Of a stretch of DNA of 64,000 nt, positions 53,408 to 63,109 are shown piece after piece (position 1 is the first letter of the stretch; each line of letters starts with the position of its first letter). Below the pieces are notes generated by a model. The model searched no databases. It was not told the DNA's origin and saw only the letters and a list, made by a program, of their open reading frames with translations. Both the position numbers and the translations under genes were made by a program. The DNA comes from Aliiruegeria haliotis. Its GTDB lineage: Bacteria; Pseudomonadota; Alphaproteobacteria; Rhodobacterales; Rhodobacteraceae. The stretch lies in the NCBI RefSeq assembly GCF_003003255.1, contig NZ_PVTD01000002.1, forward strand, positions 1-64,000, written 5' to 3'.

Positions 53408-53714
53408 CCGGCGAGGCACCGGATGGCTTCCGGCGCCGCAAATACCACCAAACCGGCCTCGCTGACGGCCAGCCACCTACCCTTCGTGTCCCTGCGGCGG
53501 AACCCGTTTCCGGTCGAACGGGCAATGGGGCAGTCCACACTGATCCGATCAAAACCCGACACCTGAGGCCCCTTCACGGCGTGACGCATAGACCGAGCTC
53601 TGGCTCTGTCCTGGCTCCGCATCCTGACCGTCGCACATCGTGGCGCCGAACCTGTGGCCCCCGGCAGCCTTCGGGTTGGGAAGGGCCAGCGGACCGCCCA
53701 AACGCAGTAAGGGA
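53408..53714. other. Convergent intergenic region, no gene seen
   Basis: These 307 bases lie between the ends of mtlK and the LacI gene. Short frames on both strands show no motif. No clear terminator hairpin with a T run was found. Confidence 0.5.
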
Positions 53715-54716
53715 TCAGACGAATTGGTAGTCCGGCTCCTGCAACGTCTGCGGGACGCCGTCCCCCGGCGCCGCAAGCACCGCGAGCATATGGCGCGCGA
53801 GCAATCGGCCGGCCTCTTCCACGTCCTCGTGGACGGCATCCGCAGTAGGATCGATCAGGGACAGGATCCCGGAGATCGACTTTGAAACCGCGTGTACATC
53901 CTCCCCGATTCGCAGGCCGGCCTGCTGAAAGCCGTTGCGAACCGCGAGGTAGGAGGCTTCCCCGGGACAGATGAAACCGTCCGGCCGGTCCGCTTCGCGT
54001 GCCACCCCTGACGCCCAGTCACTGATCTGTTCCGGCTTGCTGTCAAGCGTCACACTCTCGGGAATAAAGTACCCTACCCCGGTTTCGCGGACCGCGCGCA
54101 TCAGCCCGTATCGCAGATGCTGGCGGAAGGTCAGCTTCTCCGGCGGCAGGATGGCGCAGACCCTGCGGCACCCTTTCTCCACGAGACGCAGCGCCGCGCG
54201 GTAGGCAAAATCCTCGTTGTCGAAATCCACCCAAGGATGCGGCTCGGTGAACTCTGTGCGCCCGTGGGAAACGAAGGGAAACCCACGTTCCAGCAAGAAC
54301 CTCGCCCGGTCGTCGAAGGGCGCCGTCCGGGTGAAGATCACCCCGTCGGCCTGGCGATTGGTCACGATCTGCCGGATTGGCACGAGCGATTCCCTGTCCG
54401 TGAAATGCGGCGTGACAACGAGATTGTAGCCGCTGCCTTCTAGGGTCGTGGTCAACCCCACCAGCAAGGCGTTGCCGAATCCCAGGATCTCGAAGTGAGG
54501 GTCCAGCATCAGGTTGATGACCATCGTCTTTCCGGTGCGCAGCCGCCGCGCCGCCCGGTCGGGCTCATAGCCCACCGATCGCGCCACTTCCGACACCCGC
54601 TTGCGGGTCGCCTCCGCGATCTTGGGGTCATTGGACAGGGCGCGGGACACCGTTGCCACGGCGAGGCCGGAAAGCTCGGCGACGGTCTTCAGGGTAGGTC
54701 GGTCTTCAGTGCTCAT
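53715..54716 (-). CDS. LacI/GalR-family repressor
   Basis: A 333-residue regulator. The helix-turn-helix and hinge are L-K-T-V-A-E-L-S-G-L-A-V-A-T-V-S-R-A-L-S (about 9-28) and A-R-R-L-R-T-G-K-T near 55. The remainder is a periplasmic-binding-protein-like effector domain. It is divergent from the sugar transporter genes, with a perfect palindrome in the shared region, so it most likely represses that operon. The ATG at 54716 fits the family start; the longer open frame is not supported. Confidence 0.92.
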   Translation of the reverse strand: MSTEDRPTLKTVAELSGLAVATVSRALSNDPKIAEATRKRVSEVARSVGYEPDRAARRLRTGKTMVINLMLDPHFEILGFGNALLVGLTTTLEGSGYNLVVTPHFTDRESLVPIRQIVTNRQADGVIFTRTAPFDDRARFLLERGFPFVSHGRTEFTEPHPWVDFDNEDFAYRAALRLVEKGCRRVCAILPPEKLTFRQHLRYGLMRAVRETGVGYFIPESVTLDSKPEQISDWASGVAREADRPDGFICPGEASYLAVRNGFQQAGLRIGEDVHAVSKSISGILSLIDPTADAVHEDVEEAGRLLARHMLAVLAAPGDGVPQTLQEPDYQFV

Positions 54717-54857
54717 GGTCGCGGGCCGGCCCGGACTTCGGGTCCTCAGGAAGGGCGCCCGGCATGTTAAAACGTTTGAAATACCGGAGCACACGGGAAT
54801 GTCCGGTCAACTCTAGCGGCAAAATATCAAAAAGGAAGGGTGTTCGCGCCAACAGTG

Positions 54858-54889
54858 TTGACAAGCCAATTTGATTATAACGTTATAAA
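54858..54889 (+). promoter_or_regulatory. Promoter with LacI-type operator
   Basis: TTGACA (54858-54863) is a perfect -35 box. The perfect 14-base palindrome TTATAACGTTATAA (54875-54888) covers the -10 region, with TTATAA 19 bases downstream of the -35. The central CG and symmetry are typical of LacI/GalR operators, so repressor binding would block RNA polymerase directly. Confidence 0.75.
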
Positions 54890-54927
54890 TGCACGAGATC
54901 GCTCGCACGTTTCATCGGGAGGAAAAA

Positions 54928-56175
54928 ATGAAACTCAAGCTTGCTCTGAAATCCACCGCATCTGTTGCCGTGCTTTGCGCCGCATCGATGGCGACGGCCG
55001 CCGAAGTGGAAGTGCTCCACTGGTGGACCTCCGGCGGCGAAGCCGCAGCGCTGAACGTGCTCAAGGAAGACCTTGAGGGCAAAGGCGTCACCTGGAAGGA
55101 CATGCCCGTGGCTGGCGGATCCGGCGTCGAGGCCATGACGGTTCTGCGCGCCCGCGTGACCTCCGGCAACCCGCCGACCGCCGTGCAGATGTTGGGCTTC
55201 GACATCAAGGACTGGGCGGCGGAAGGCTTCCTGGGTGACCTCTCCGACGTTGCCGCCGCAGAAGACTGGGACGCAGTCGTGCCGCCGGCGCTTCAGGAGT
55301 TCTCCAAGTGGGATGGCAAGTGGATCGCCGCTCCGGTGAACGTGCACTCCACCAACTGGATGTGGATCAACAAGGACGCGCTGGACGCCGCTGGCGGCAA
55401 GGCGCCGGAAACCTGGGAAGAACTGATCACCGTGCTTGATGCGATGAAGGCCAACGGCATCGTGCCGCTGGCACATGGCGGCCAGGCCTGGCAGGACGGC
55501 ACCGTGTTCGACTCGGTTGTGCTCGGCCTCGGCGACGACTTCTACAAGAAGGCGATCATCGAGCAGGATCCCGAGGCGCTGAGCGGCGAGATGATGGTCG
55601 AAGCGTTCAAGCGCATGGAAGTGCTCCGCGGCTATTTCGACGACAACTTCTCGGGCCGCGACTGGAACCTGGCCTCCGCCATGGTCATCAACGGCGAGGC
55701 CGGCATGCAGGCCATGGGCGACTGGGCCAAAGGCGAGTTCGTGAAGGCCGAACAGGTGCCGGGCGAGGACTTCGTTTGCATCCGCTTCCCGGGCACGCAG
55801 GGCTCCGTGCTGTTCAACTCCGATCAATTCGCCATGTTCGACGTGGCCGAAGAGCAGGTCGAAGCGCAGAAGATGATGGCCTCCGCCGTCATGAACCCGG
55901 ACTTCCAGGTTGCCTTCAACCTTGTGAAGGGATCGGTTCCGGCGCGCACCGACATCGACGACACAGAGTTCGACGCTTGTGGCAAGAAGGGCATGGCCGA
56001 CCTGGCCGAGGCCGCCGCGAACGGCACGCTGCAAGGCTCGATGGCGCATGGCCACGGTGCCAGCTCCAACATCAAGAGCGCCATCTTCGACGTCGTCACC
56101 GCGCATCTGAACGGTGAATACAGCGCCGAAGAGGCCGCCGAAGAGCTCGCGAACGCCGTCGAAGCGGCAATGTAA
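54928..56175 (+). CDS. CUT1 sugar ABC transporter substrate-binding protein
   Basis: A 415-residue periplasmic protein with a signal peptide (residues 1-24, A-T-A-A-E). The start [14 protein letters not shown] and [17 protein letters not shown] are typical for glucose/mannose-type (GtsA-like) binding proteins. GGGAGGAAAAA precedes the ATG at 54928. The C-terminal tail is acidic and alanine-rich. Together with the isomerase downstream, mannose or a related sugar is the favoured cargo. Confidence 0.88.
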   Translation: MKLKLALKSTASVAVLCAASMATAAEVEVLHWWTSGGEAAALNVLKEDLEGKGVTWKDMPVAGGSGVEAMTVLRARVTSGNPPTAVQMLGFDIKDWAAEGFLGDLSDVAAAEDWDAVVPPALQEFSKWDGKWIAAPVNVHSTNWMWINKDALDAAGGKAPETWEELITVLDAMKANGIVPLAHGGQAWQDGTVFDSVVLGLGDDFYKKAIIEQDPEALSGEMMVEAFKRMEVLRGYFDDNFSGRDWNLASAMVINGEAGMQAMGDWAKGEFVKAEQVPGEDFVCIRFPGTQGSVLFNSDQFAMFDVAEEQVEAQKMMASAVMNPDFQVAFNLVKGSVPARTDIDDTEFDACGKKGMADLAEAAANGTLQGSMAHGHGASSNIKSAIFDVVTAHLNGEYSAEEAAEELANAVEAAM

Positions 56176-56223
56176 GCGCCTTCCCCGGGCGCGCGCATCC
56201 TCGCATGTCGCGCACCCACCAGC

Positions 56224-56250
56224 GACCGGCGGGCGCAATGCCTGCCGGTC
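56224..56250 (+). other. Stem-loop between binding-protein and permease genes
   Basis: GACCGGC-x-GGC pairs with GCC-x-GCCGGTC, leaving a small loop. There is no T run. As for smoE, it probably gives higher expression of the upstream binding protein. Confidence 0.6.
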
Positions 56251-56272
56251 CCTCCCACATATCGGTGGTTTC

Positions 56273-57151
56273 ATGAGAGATCGACTACAGGAATGGGTGC
56301 CGCGCATCGTGCTCGCGCCCAGCTTCGTCGCCGTCCTGATCGTGGTCTACGGGTTCATCCTCTACACCGGATGGCTGTCGATGACCGACTCGCGGATGCT
56401 CCCCAACAACGAGTTCATCGGGCTTGAAAACTATTCCAAGCTCTTCGCACTCAAACACTGGAACATCGCCCTCACCAACCTGGCGATATTCGGCATCCTC
56501 TATATCGTCATTTCCTCCGTGCTCGGGCTCTTCCTCGCCATCCTGCTTGACCAGCAGATCCGCGCAGAAGGCTTTATCCGCACGGTCTATCTCTACCCGA
56601 TGGCGATCTCCTTCATCGTGACCGGCGTCGCCTGGAAATGGTTCCTCGACCCTGGCATCGGACTTGAGAACACCATGCACCAATGGGGCTGGGAGAGTTT
56701 CGAGTTCAACTGGATCAAGGACCGCAACTACGCGATCTACACCATCGTCATTGCCGCGATCTGGCAAAGCTCCGGCTATGTGATGGCGATGTTCCTCGCC
56801 GGTCTGCGCGGCGTCGACAACGAAATCATCAAGGCGGCACAGGTCGATGGTGCCAGCGGGTTCCTGATCTATCGCAAGATCATCATCCCGTTGATGCGCC
56901 CGGTCTTCCTGTCGGCCTTCGTCGTGCTCACCCACCTGGCCATCAAGTCCTACGACCTCGTCGTGGCGATGACCGGAGGCGGCCCGGGCCGGGCGACCGA
57001 GATGCCGGCGACCTTCATGTATTCCTACACGTTCACCCGCAACCAGATGGGGGTCGGTGCATCCTCGGCGATCATCATGCTGATCATGATCTTCTCGATC
57101 ATCATCCCCTATCTCTACAGTGAAATCCGGGCGGGAGGAGACAAGCGATGA
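56273..57151 (+). CDS. Sugar ABC transporter permease 1
   Basis: A 292-residue permease with six helices, starting R-D-R-L-Q-E-W-V-P-R-I-V-L-A-P. The EAA-loop equivalent I-K-A-A-Q-V-D-G-A-S lies near residue 185. The ATG at 56273 is the start consistent with other GtsB-type permeases. It overlaps the next gene in an ATGA junction. Confidence 0.9.
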   Translation: MRDRLQEWVPRIVLAPSFVAVLIVVYGFILYTGWLSMTDSRMLPNNEFIGLENYSKLFALKHWNIALTNLAIFGILYIVISSVLGLFLAILLDQQIRAEGFIRTVYLYPMAISFIVTGVAWKWFLDPGIGLENTMHQWGWESFEFNWIKDRNYAIYTIVIAAIWQSSGYVMAMFLAGLRGVDNEIIKAAQVDGASGFLIYRKIIIPLMRPVFLSAFVVLTHLAIKSYDLVVAMTGGGPGRATEMPATFMYSYTFTRNQMGVGASSAIIMLIMIFSIIIPYLYSEIRAGGDKR

Positions 57152-58029
57152 GCATTCCCAGTCAGGACAATGCCATCCAGTCCGGCCGCCTGATGCGCGT
57201 GGCGATCTACGTGCTGCTGATCTTCTTCGTGATCTACTACCTGTTGCCGCTCTGGGTCATGGTTTCGAACTCGCTCAAGACCCTGGACGAGATCCGCGGC
57301 GGCGACATGCTCGCGCCGCCAAAGGACATCACCTTCGAACCCTGGCGGCAGGCCTGGTCGCAGACCCAGATCGGCGTCGAGGCAACCGGGCTCAAGCCCT
57401 ATTTCCTCAACTCGATCATCATGGTCGTGCCGGCCGTGACCCTGTCGACATTCCTCGGCGCGCTGAACGGCTACGTGCTGACGAAATGGGCCTTTCGCGG
57501 GTCGAACCTCGTCTTCGGACTGATGCTGCTGGCCTGCTTCATCCCGTTCCAGATCGTGCTGATCCCGATGGCGCGCATCCTCGGCATGCTGGGGCTGGCG
57601 GGCACGCTCGGCGGGCTGATCCTGGTGCACACGGTCTACGGGCTCGGCTTCACCACGCTGTTCTTCCGCAACTACTACGCGGCCTTCCCGACGGAACTGG
57701 TGCGCGCGGCGCAGATCGACGGGGCGAGCTTTTTCCAGGTGTTCTGGCGAATCCTCGTGCCCTCCTCCGGGCCGATCTTCGTCGTCACCATCATCTGGCA
57801 GTTCACCAATGTCTGGAACGACTTCCTCTTCGGGGCGTCATTCTCGGGCTACGAGTCGACGCCCATCACGGTGGCGCTCAACAACCTTGTGAACTCCTCG
57901 ACAGGGGTGAAGGAATACAACGTGCACTTCGCCGGCGCGATCCTCGCCGCCCTGCCGACCCTCATCGTCTACATCGTCTCCGGACGCTACTTCGTGCGTG
58001 GCCTGATGGCCGGCGCCGTGAAGGGATAA
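57148..58029 (+). CDS. Sugar ABC transporter permease 2
   Basis: A 293-residue permease with six helices. The EAA loop is R-A-A-Q-I-D-G-A-S-F-F near residue 188. Translationally coupled to the first permease by a four-base overlap. Confidence 0.9.
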   Translation: MSIPSQDNAIQSGRLMRVAIYVLLIFFVIYYLLPLWVMVSNSLKTLDEIRGGDMLAPPKDITFEPWRQAWSQTQIGVEATGLKPYFLNSIIMVVPAVTLSTFLGALNGYVLTKWAFRGSNLVFGLMLLACFIPFQIVLIPMARILGMLGLAGTLGGLILVHTVYGLGFTTLFFRNYYAAFPTELVRAAQIDGASFFQVFWRILVPSSGPIFVVTIIWQFTNVWNDFLFGASFSGYESTPITVALNNLVNSSTGVKEYNVHFAGAILAALPTLIVYIVSGRYFVRGLMAGAVKG

Positions 58030-58033
58030 GCCC

Positions 58034-59146
<1,113 letters not shown>

Positions 59147-59159
59147 AAAGCCTGCCCCG

Positions 59160-59846
59160 ATGAAACGCTCCACGATCAACGAGATCATGGCCGCCGCCGA
59201 CGATATGATCCGGCACTACGGCTTTGTGCTTCCCCCTTTCGCTTACTGGACGCCGGAAGAGTTCCGGCAAAAGGCCCAATCCGCCAGCCGCGTGATCGAC
59301 GCCCGCATGGGCTGGGACATCACCGACTATGGCCAGGGGGATTTCGACAAGCTCGGGCTGTTCCTGTTTACCCTTCGCAACGGCGATCTGGGCGACCTGC
59401 GACGCGGCGGCGGCATGTGCTACGCCGAGAAGCTGCTGATTTCCCGACAGGACCAGATCAGCCCCTGTCACACGCACGTCATCAAGGCCGAAGACATCAT
59501 CAACCGCGGCGGCGCGACCATGGCCATCGAGCTTTATGGTTCCGACGCGGACGGCAATTTCGACGAAACCGCCGGCGGTACAGTGATGTGTGACGGATTG
59601 CCCCGCAGCTTCACGCCCGGCGAGGTCCTGTTGTTCCAGCCGGGCGAAAGCGTGACCCTGATGCCGGGCGACTGGCACGCATTCTGGGGCGAAGGCGGCG
59701 ACGTGCTGATCGGAGAGGTCTCCACGGTCAACGACGACCTCACCGACAACATATTCCGCGAACCTCTCGGGCGCTTTGCGGAGATCGAAGAAGATGTCGA
59801 CCCGACCCACCTGCTCGTCAGCGACTACGACCGCTGGCTCAGGTGA
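59160..59846 (+). CDS. D-lyxose ketol-isomerase family protein
   Basis: A 228-residue cupin-fold sugar isomerase. Metal-binding residues are seen in C-H-T-H-V-I-K-A-E-D (two His and a Glu, near residues 103-112) and H-A-F-W-G-E-G near 180. The family interconverts D-lyxose with D-xylulose and D-mannose with D-fructose. It is the last gene of the LacI-controlled operon, 13 bases after the ATPase, and gives the best clue that the transporter brings in mannose or lyxose. Confidence 0.88.
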   Translation: MKRSTINEIMAAADDMIRHYGFVLPPFAYWTPEEFRQKAQSASRVIDARMGWDITDYGQGDFDKLGLFLFTLRNGDLGDLRRGGGMCYAEKLLISRQDQISPCHTHVIKAEDIINRGGATMAIELYGSDADGNFDETAGGTVMCDGLPRSFTPGEVLLFQPGESVTLMPGDWHAFWGEGGDVLIGEVSTVNDDLTDNIFREPLGRFAEIEEDVDPTHLLVSDYDRWLR

Positions 59847-60487
59847 CCGACGCCGACTCGGTGCGGGCGGCCGTTTTCCGGCGCGCCCGGGCCAGTCGAC
59901 ACGGTTTCCGCATGGCCTTTTTCAACCCGACCGGGCTGCGGCGTTTCGTCCGCTAAAGCCTTGCTTTCAGGTGAAAACCGCCATGCGCCCGTCGAAACTC
60001 TGACCCGGAAATCCTGCGCCCACCCGTGGCTCCGGCCACTATGGCTGGCGACCCAATCGGCCGCCACGACCGTCGTGCTACCTCTTGCCCGAAGCATGGT
60101 TTTTTACATTGTTTGGGAGACGATTTACAAATAATATCAAATTATTCCCTGTCCCTAGGACCAACCGGACCATTGCTGAATCCCGGCCTGCCCCGTCATC
60201 CGCCACTCGTTGCGCCGCAAGCGGCGCCTCTGACGTTGCCGCAAGTATACCGACCCCTGGTGCCGCCGCGTCGCATTCAGGTCGTGCAAATGCGGGCTTG
60301 CCGATTCCCGCAGAGCCCGGTAGCGCCGCCGTTGACAAGCGCGCGCCCGCGCGAGTCTGGCACTTCCCCGGGACACGGACGTCGACTTCTCCATCCGGGC
60401 AAGTCGATGTAGCCGACGACCCGATCTCATCCCACGTCGCCCTTCGGGACCCCCCGTCCGGGCATTCCGCGTTTTCAAGGAGAGCCC
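59847..60487. other. 641-base gap before the symporter gene
   Basis: No gene is seen. A short AT-rich island lies at about 60105-60150 within otherwise GC-rich DNA and is the likely promoter or regulator site of the symporter gene, leaving a leader of about 330 bases. Confidence 0.5.
60105..60150 (+). promoter_or_regulatory. AT-rich inverted repeat upstream of the symporter
   Basis: AATAAT (60130-60135) and ATTATT (60141-60146) form an inverted repeat around ATCAA. TTTACA (60124-60129) resembles a -35 box directly before it. It is the only AT-rich block in the gap, so an operator and promoter are likely, though the regulator is unknown. Confidence 0.45.
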
Positions 60488-62275
60488 ATGGAAAACGAGC
60501 TGTTGGTATCCCTGCTTGAGCGAAGGGTCGATTTTGCCCTCGTCGTTCTCTACCTCGTGTTCATCGTCGCCATCGGATTGCTGTTCAGCGGCAAGTCCAA
60601 CACCCCCAGCAACTACTTCCGCGGCGGCGGAAAGCTCCTGTGGTGGATGACGGGCGCCTCGGCTTTCATGGTGCAGTTCAGCGCCTGGACCTTCACCGGG
60701 GCCGCCGGCAAAGCCTACAACGACGGCCTCGCGGTCGCGGTCATCTTCATCGGCAACTCGATCGGGTATTTCGTATCGTTCCTGCTGGTGGCAGAGATGT
60801 TCCGCCAGACCCGGTGCATCACCCCCGTGGACGCCATCCGGAGACGCTATGGCCCTGTAAACGAACAGTTCTTTACCTGGGCCCAAGTGCCGCTCGGCGT
60901 TATCCAGGCCGGGATCTGGCTCAATGGTCTTGCGATCTTCACCTCTGCCGTGTTCGGTATCTCCATTGAATGGACCATCGTGATCACCGGCATGATCGTG
61001 ATGTTCGTGTCGCTGACAGGGGGCGCCTGGGCGGTTGTCGCCTCCGACTACGTGCAGATGCTCGTGATCATGGCAATCTCGATCACCGCGACGGTGTTCG
61101 TCGCCGCCGAGTTTGGTGTCGGCACGGTGATCGCCGAGTTCCCCAACGACCTGCTCACCAATGACATCAACTACTTCGGCCTCTTCGTCGTGTGGGCGCT
61201 GATGTCGATCTCCAAACAGATCTTCTCCACCAACAACATGTACGACGCCTCTCGCTACCTGGTGGCGAAGGACAGCAGCCACGCCAAGAAGGCAGCGCTG
61301 CTGGCCTCGGTTCTGATGTTCGCGGGCACGTTCATCTGGTTCCTGCCACCGATGGCCACGGCCGTCATGGGCGTGGACCTGGCCGCGCAATACCCGACGC
61401 TGGGGAACAAGGCCCCCGACGCCGCCTACCTTGCCTTCGTCGATTTCGCGATGCCGGTCGGGATGGTGGGCATCATGATGGCCGCGCTTTTCTCGGCCAC
61501 GATGTCGTCGATGGACTCCGGGCTGAACCGCTCCGCCGGGATCATGTGCATGAACTTCTACCAGCCGGTCATCAAGCGCGGCCGGGCCACCGATGCCGAG
61601 CTTATGGTCGTGGGAAAGGTGATCACCTTCTGCTTCGGCGTGGTCATCGTGCTGGTCGGGCTGTTCATCTCCTCTCTCAAGGAGATCAGCCTCTTCGACA
61701 TCATGTTGCAGATGGGCAGCCTGATCCAGATGCCGATCCTGATCCCGCTGTTCCTGGCCGTGTTCGTCAAAAAGGTACCGGACTGGGCGCCCTGGGCAAC
61801 TGTCCTGGTCGGTGTGGGCGTCTCGCTGCTGTCGAAATATGTGCTCACCTCGGACGTGCTCGGCGGCATCTTCGGCGTCGAATTCACCAGCCGCGAAGGC
61901 AGCGACCTGGTGTTCATCGTCTCGATGGCCCTGCACCTGACCGTCACCACCGGCTTCTTCTTCTTCACCCGCTTCTTCTACAACGGGTTGACGGATCGGC
62001 GTCATGACGAGGTCGATGCGTTCTTCGAAGATATCGCCACCCCGGTGGTCTCCGAAGAAGGTGTCAGCCAGACCGATCTGGAGCAGCGCAACAAGCTGGG
62101 CACGCTGGCGATGATCTACGGCGGCACGATCTTCCTTCTGCCGCTGATCCCGCAGCCGGATGGTCGCACGGCCGCGGTTCTGGGCTTCGCGCTCGTGGGC
62201 GGGATCGTTCTCGGGATCGGAGCGCTGCTGAAGCTCTCGGCCAGACCGAAGGCGGGCCAGCGCGTCATTCCCTGA
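60488..62275 (+). CDS. Sodium:solute symporter family protein
   Basis: A 595-residue SSS-family carrier with about thirteen to fourteen membrane helices. F-R-G-G-G-K-L-L-W-W-M-T-G-A-S-A-F near residue 40 and F-S-A-T-M-S-S-M-D-S-G-L-N-R near 340 (Na+ site region) are typical. The long loop near 510-545 is acidic. Substrates in the family range from sugars and polyols to amino acids and carboxylates. GGAGAGCCC precedes the ATG. Substrate cannot be assigned; the neighbouring minus-strand hydrolase pair is a possible metabolic partner. Confidence 0.9.
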   Translation: MENELLVSLLERRVDFALVVLYLVFIVAIGLLFSGKSNTPSNYFRGGGKLLWWMTGASAFMVQFSAWTFTGAAGKAYNDGLAVAVIFIGNSIGYFVSFLLVAEMFRQTRCITPVDAIRRRYGPVNEQFFTWAQVPLGVIQAGIWLNGLAIFTSAVFGISIEWTIVITGMIVMFVSLTGGAWAVVASDYVQMLVIMAISITATVFVAAEFGVGTVIAEFPNDLLTNDINYFGLFVVWALMSISKQIFSTNNMYDASRYLVAKDSSHAKKAALLASVLMFAGTFIWFLPPMATAVMGVDLAAQYPTLGNKAPDAAYLAFVDFAMPVGMVGIMMAALFSATMSSMDSGLNRSAGIMCMNFYQPVIKRGRATDAELMVVGKVITFCFGVVIVLVGLFISSLKEISLFDIMLQMGSLIQMPILIPLFLAVFVKKVPDWAPWATVLVGVGVSLLSKYVLTSDVLGGIFGVEFTSREGSDLVFIVSMALHLTVTTGFFFFTRFFYNGLTDRRHDEVDAFFEDIATPVVSEEGVSQTDLEQRNKLGTLAMIYGGTIFLLPLIPQPDGRTAAVLGFALVGGIVLGIGALLKLSARPKAGQRVIP

Positions 62276-62299
62276 CGCCCGGGACGCCAGCCAGACAAC

Positions 62300-62327
62300 G
62301 CGGCCCGCTCCGAACGGAGCGGGCCGC
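62300..62327. terminator. Bidirectional terminator hairpin
   Basis: GCGGCCCGCTCC and GGAGCGGGCCGC form a perfect 12-pair stem around GAAC. It lies between the convergent symporter and racemase-family genes. It lacks a long T run. Confidence 0.7.
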
Positions 62328-62353
62328 TATCACATCGCCGCGCGGCCCGGGTC

Positions 62354-63100
62354 TCAGGCAGACGCGAACAACCGCCCGGCCGTCGGGAACGACCCCTTGA
62401 GCCCGGACAGTTTCAGCATATGCCAGCCAAGCGCCAGGTTGCTGGACAGCACGGGCATGCCGATCCGCGCCTCGATCTCCGGGATCACGGCAAGACAACG
62501 AAGGTTGGTGCAGGCGATCACCAGCCCGTCGCAGGACGCCTGCGACGCAACCTGCTCCGCCGCAGCCACGATTGACGGCTCAGTGATGCGGCCGACGATC
62601 CGGTCATCGGCCTCCTCGAACGAGCCGAAACCGGCGATCGCGAACCCCGCCTCTTCCAGTTTCGCACGCATCCGAACAGACACGTCGGGCACATAGGGTG
62701 TCACGAAGCCCAACCGCCGCAGCCCGAGCTGCCGCCCTGCCGCGATCAGCGCGGCGAGAGGATCCGTTACCTGCGCCCCGGGGAAGACAGATCGAATGGC
62801 CAAAGCCACCCGATCCGAACCGATCACCGTGGCAGCCGATGTGCAGGCGTAGCCGATCACAGCGAAGTCGGGCGCGCCGGGCAGGAGCCGGGCCGCATCC
62901 GGCAGCGCGGCTTCCATGCGCGCAAGCGTGTCGGTGGCAATCTCCGCGACCATGGGAATGCGGCTGTGATAGAGCGCCACCCCGTCCAGCGCCATCATGC
63001 GCGCAAACTCGGGCTCCACGGTTTCATCCGCCTGAAGGACGATCAGCCCCAATGTCGCGCGGGCACCAATCCCGGCATCGGTTTCGAATTGCAGTTTCAT
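62354..63100 (-). CDS. Maleate isomerase / Asp-Glu racemase-family protein
   Basis: A 248-residue protein of the maleate cis-trans isomerase / arylmalonate decarboxylase-like group. The two catalytic cysteines lie in G-Y-A-C-T-S-A near residue 85 and I-A-C-T-N-L-R near residue 195. G-L-I-V-L-Q-A-D-E-T near the start is typical. EutA of ectoine catabolism belongs to this group. It lies nine bases downstream of the M24-type hydrolase gene, so the two act in one pathway. Confidence 0.8.
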   Translation of the reverse strand: MKLQFETDAGIGARATLGLIVLQADETVEPEFARMMALDGVALYHSRIPMVAEIATDTLARMEAALPDAARLLPGAPDFAVIGYACTSAATVIGSDRVALAIRSVFPGAQVTDPLAALIAAGRQLGLRRLGFVTPYVPDVSVRMRAKLEEAGFAIAGFGSFEEADDRIVGRITEPSIVAAAEQVASQASCDGLVIACTNLRCLAVIPEIEARIGMPVLSSNLALGWHMLKLSGLKGSFPTAGRLFASA

Positions 63101-63109
63101 TTCGCCTCC

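Noticed and set aside
60155-62005. A 616-codon minus-strand frame
   Set aside because: Antisense to the sodium:solute symporter, with extreme His/Asp/Arg content and no domain.
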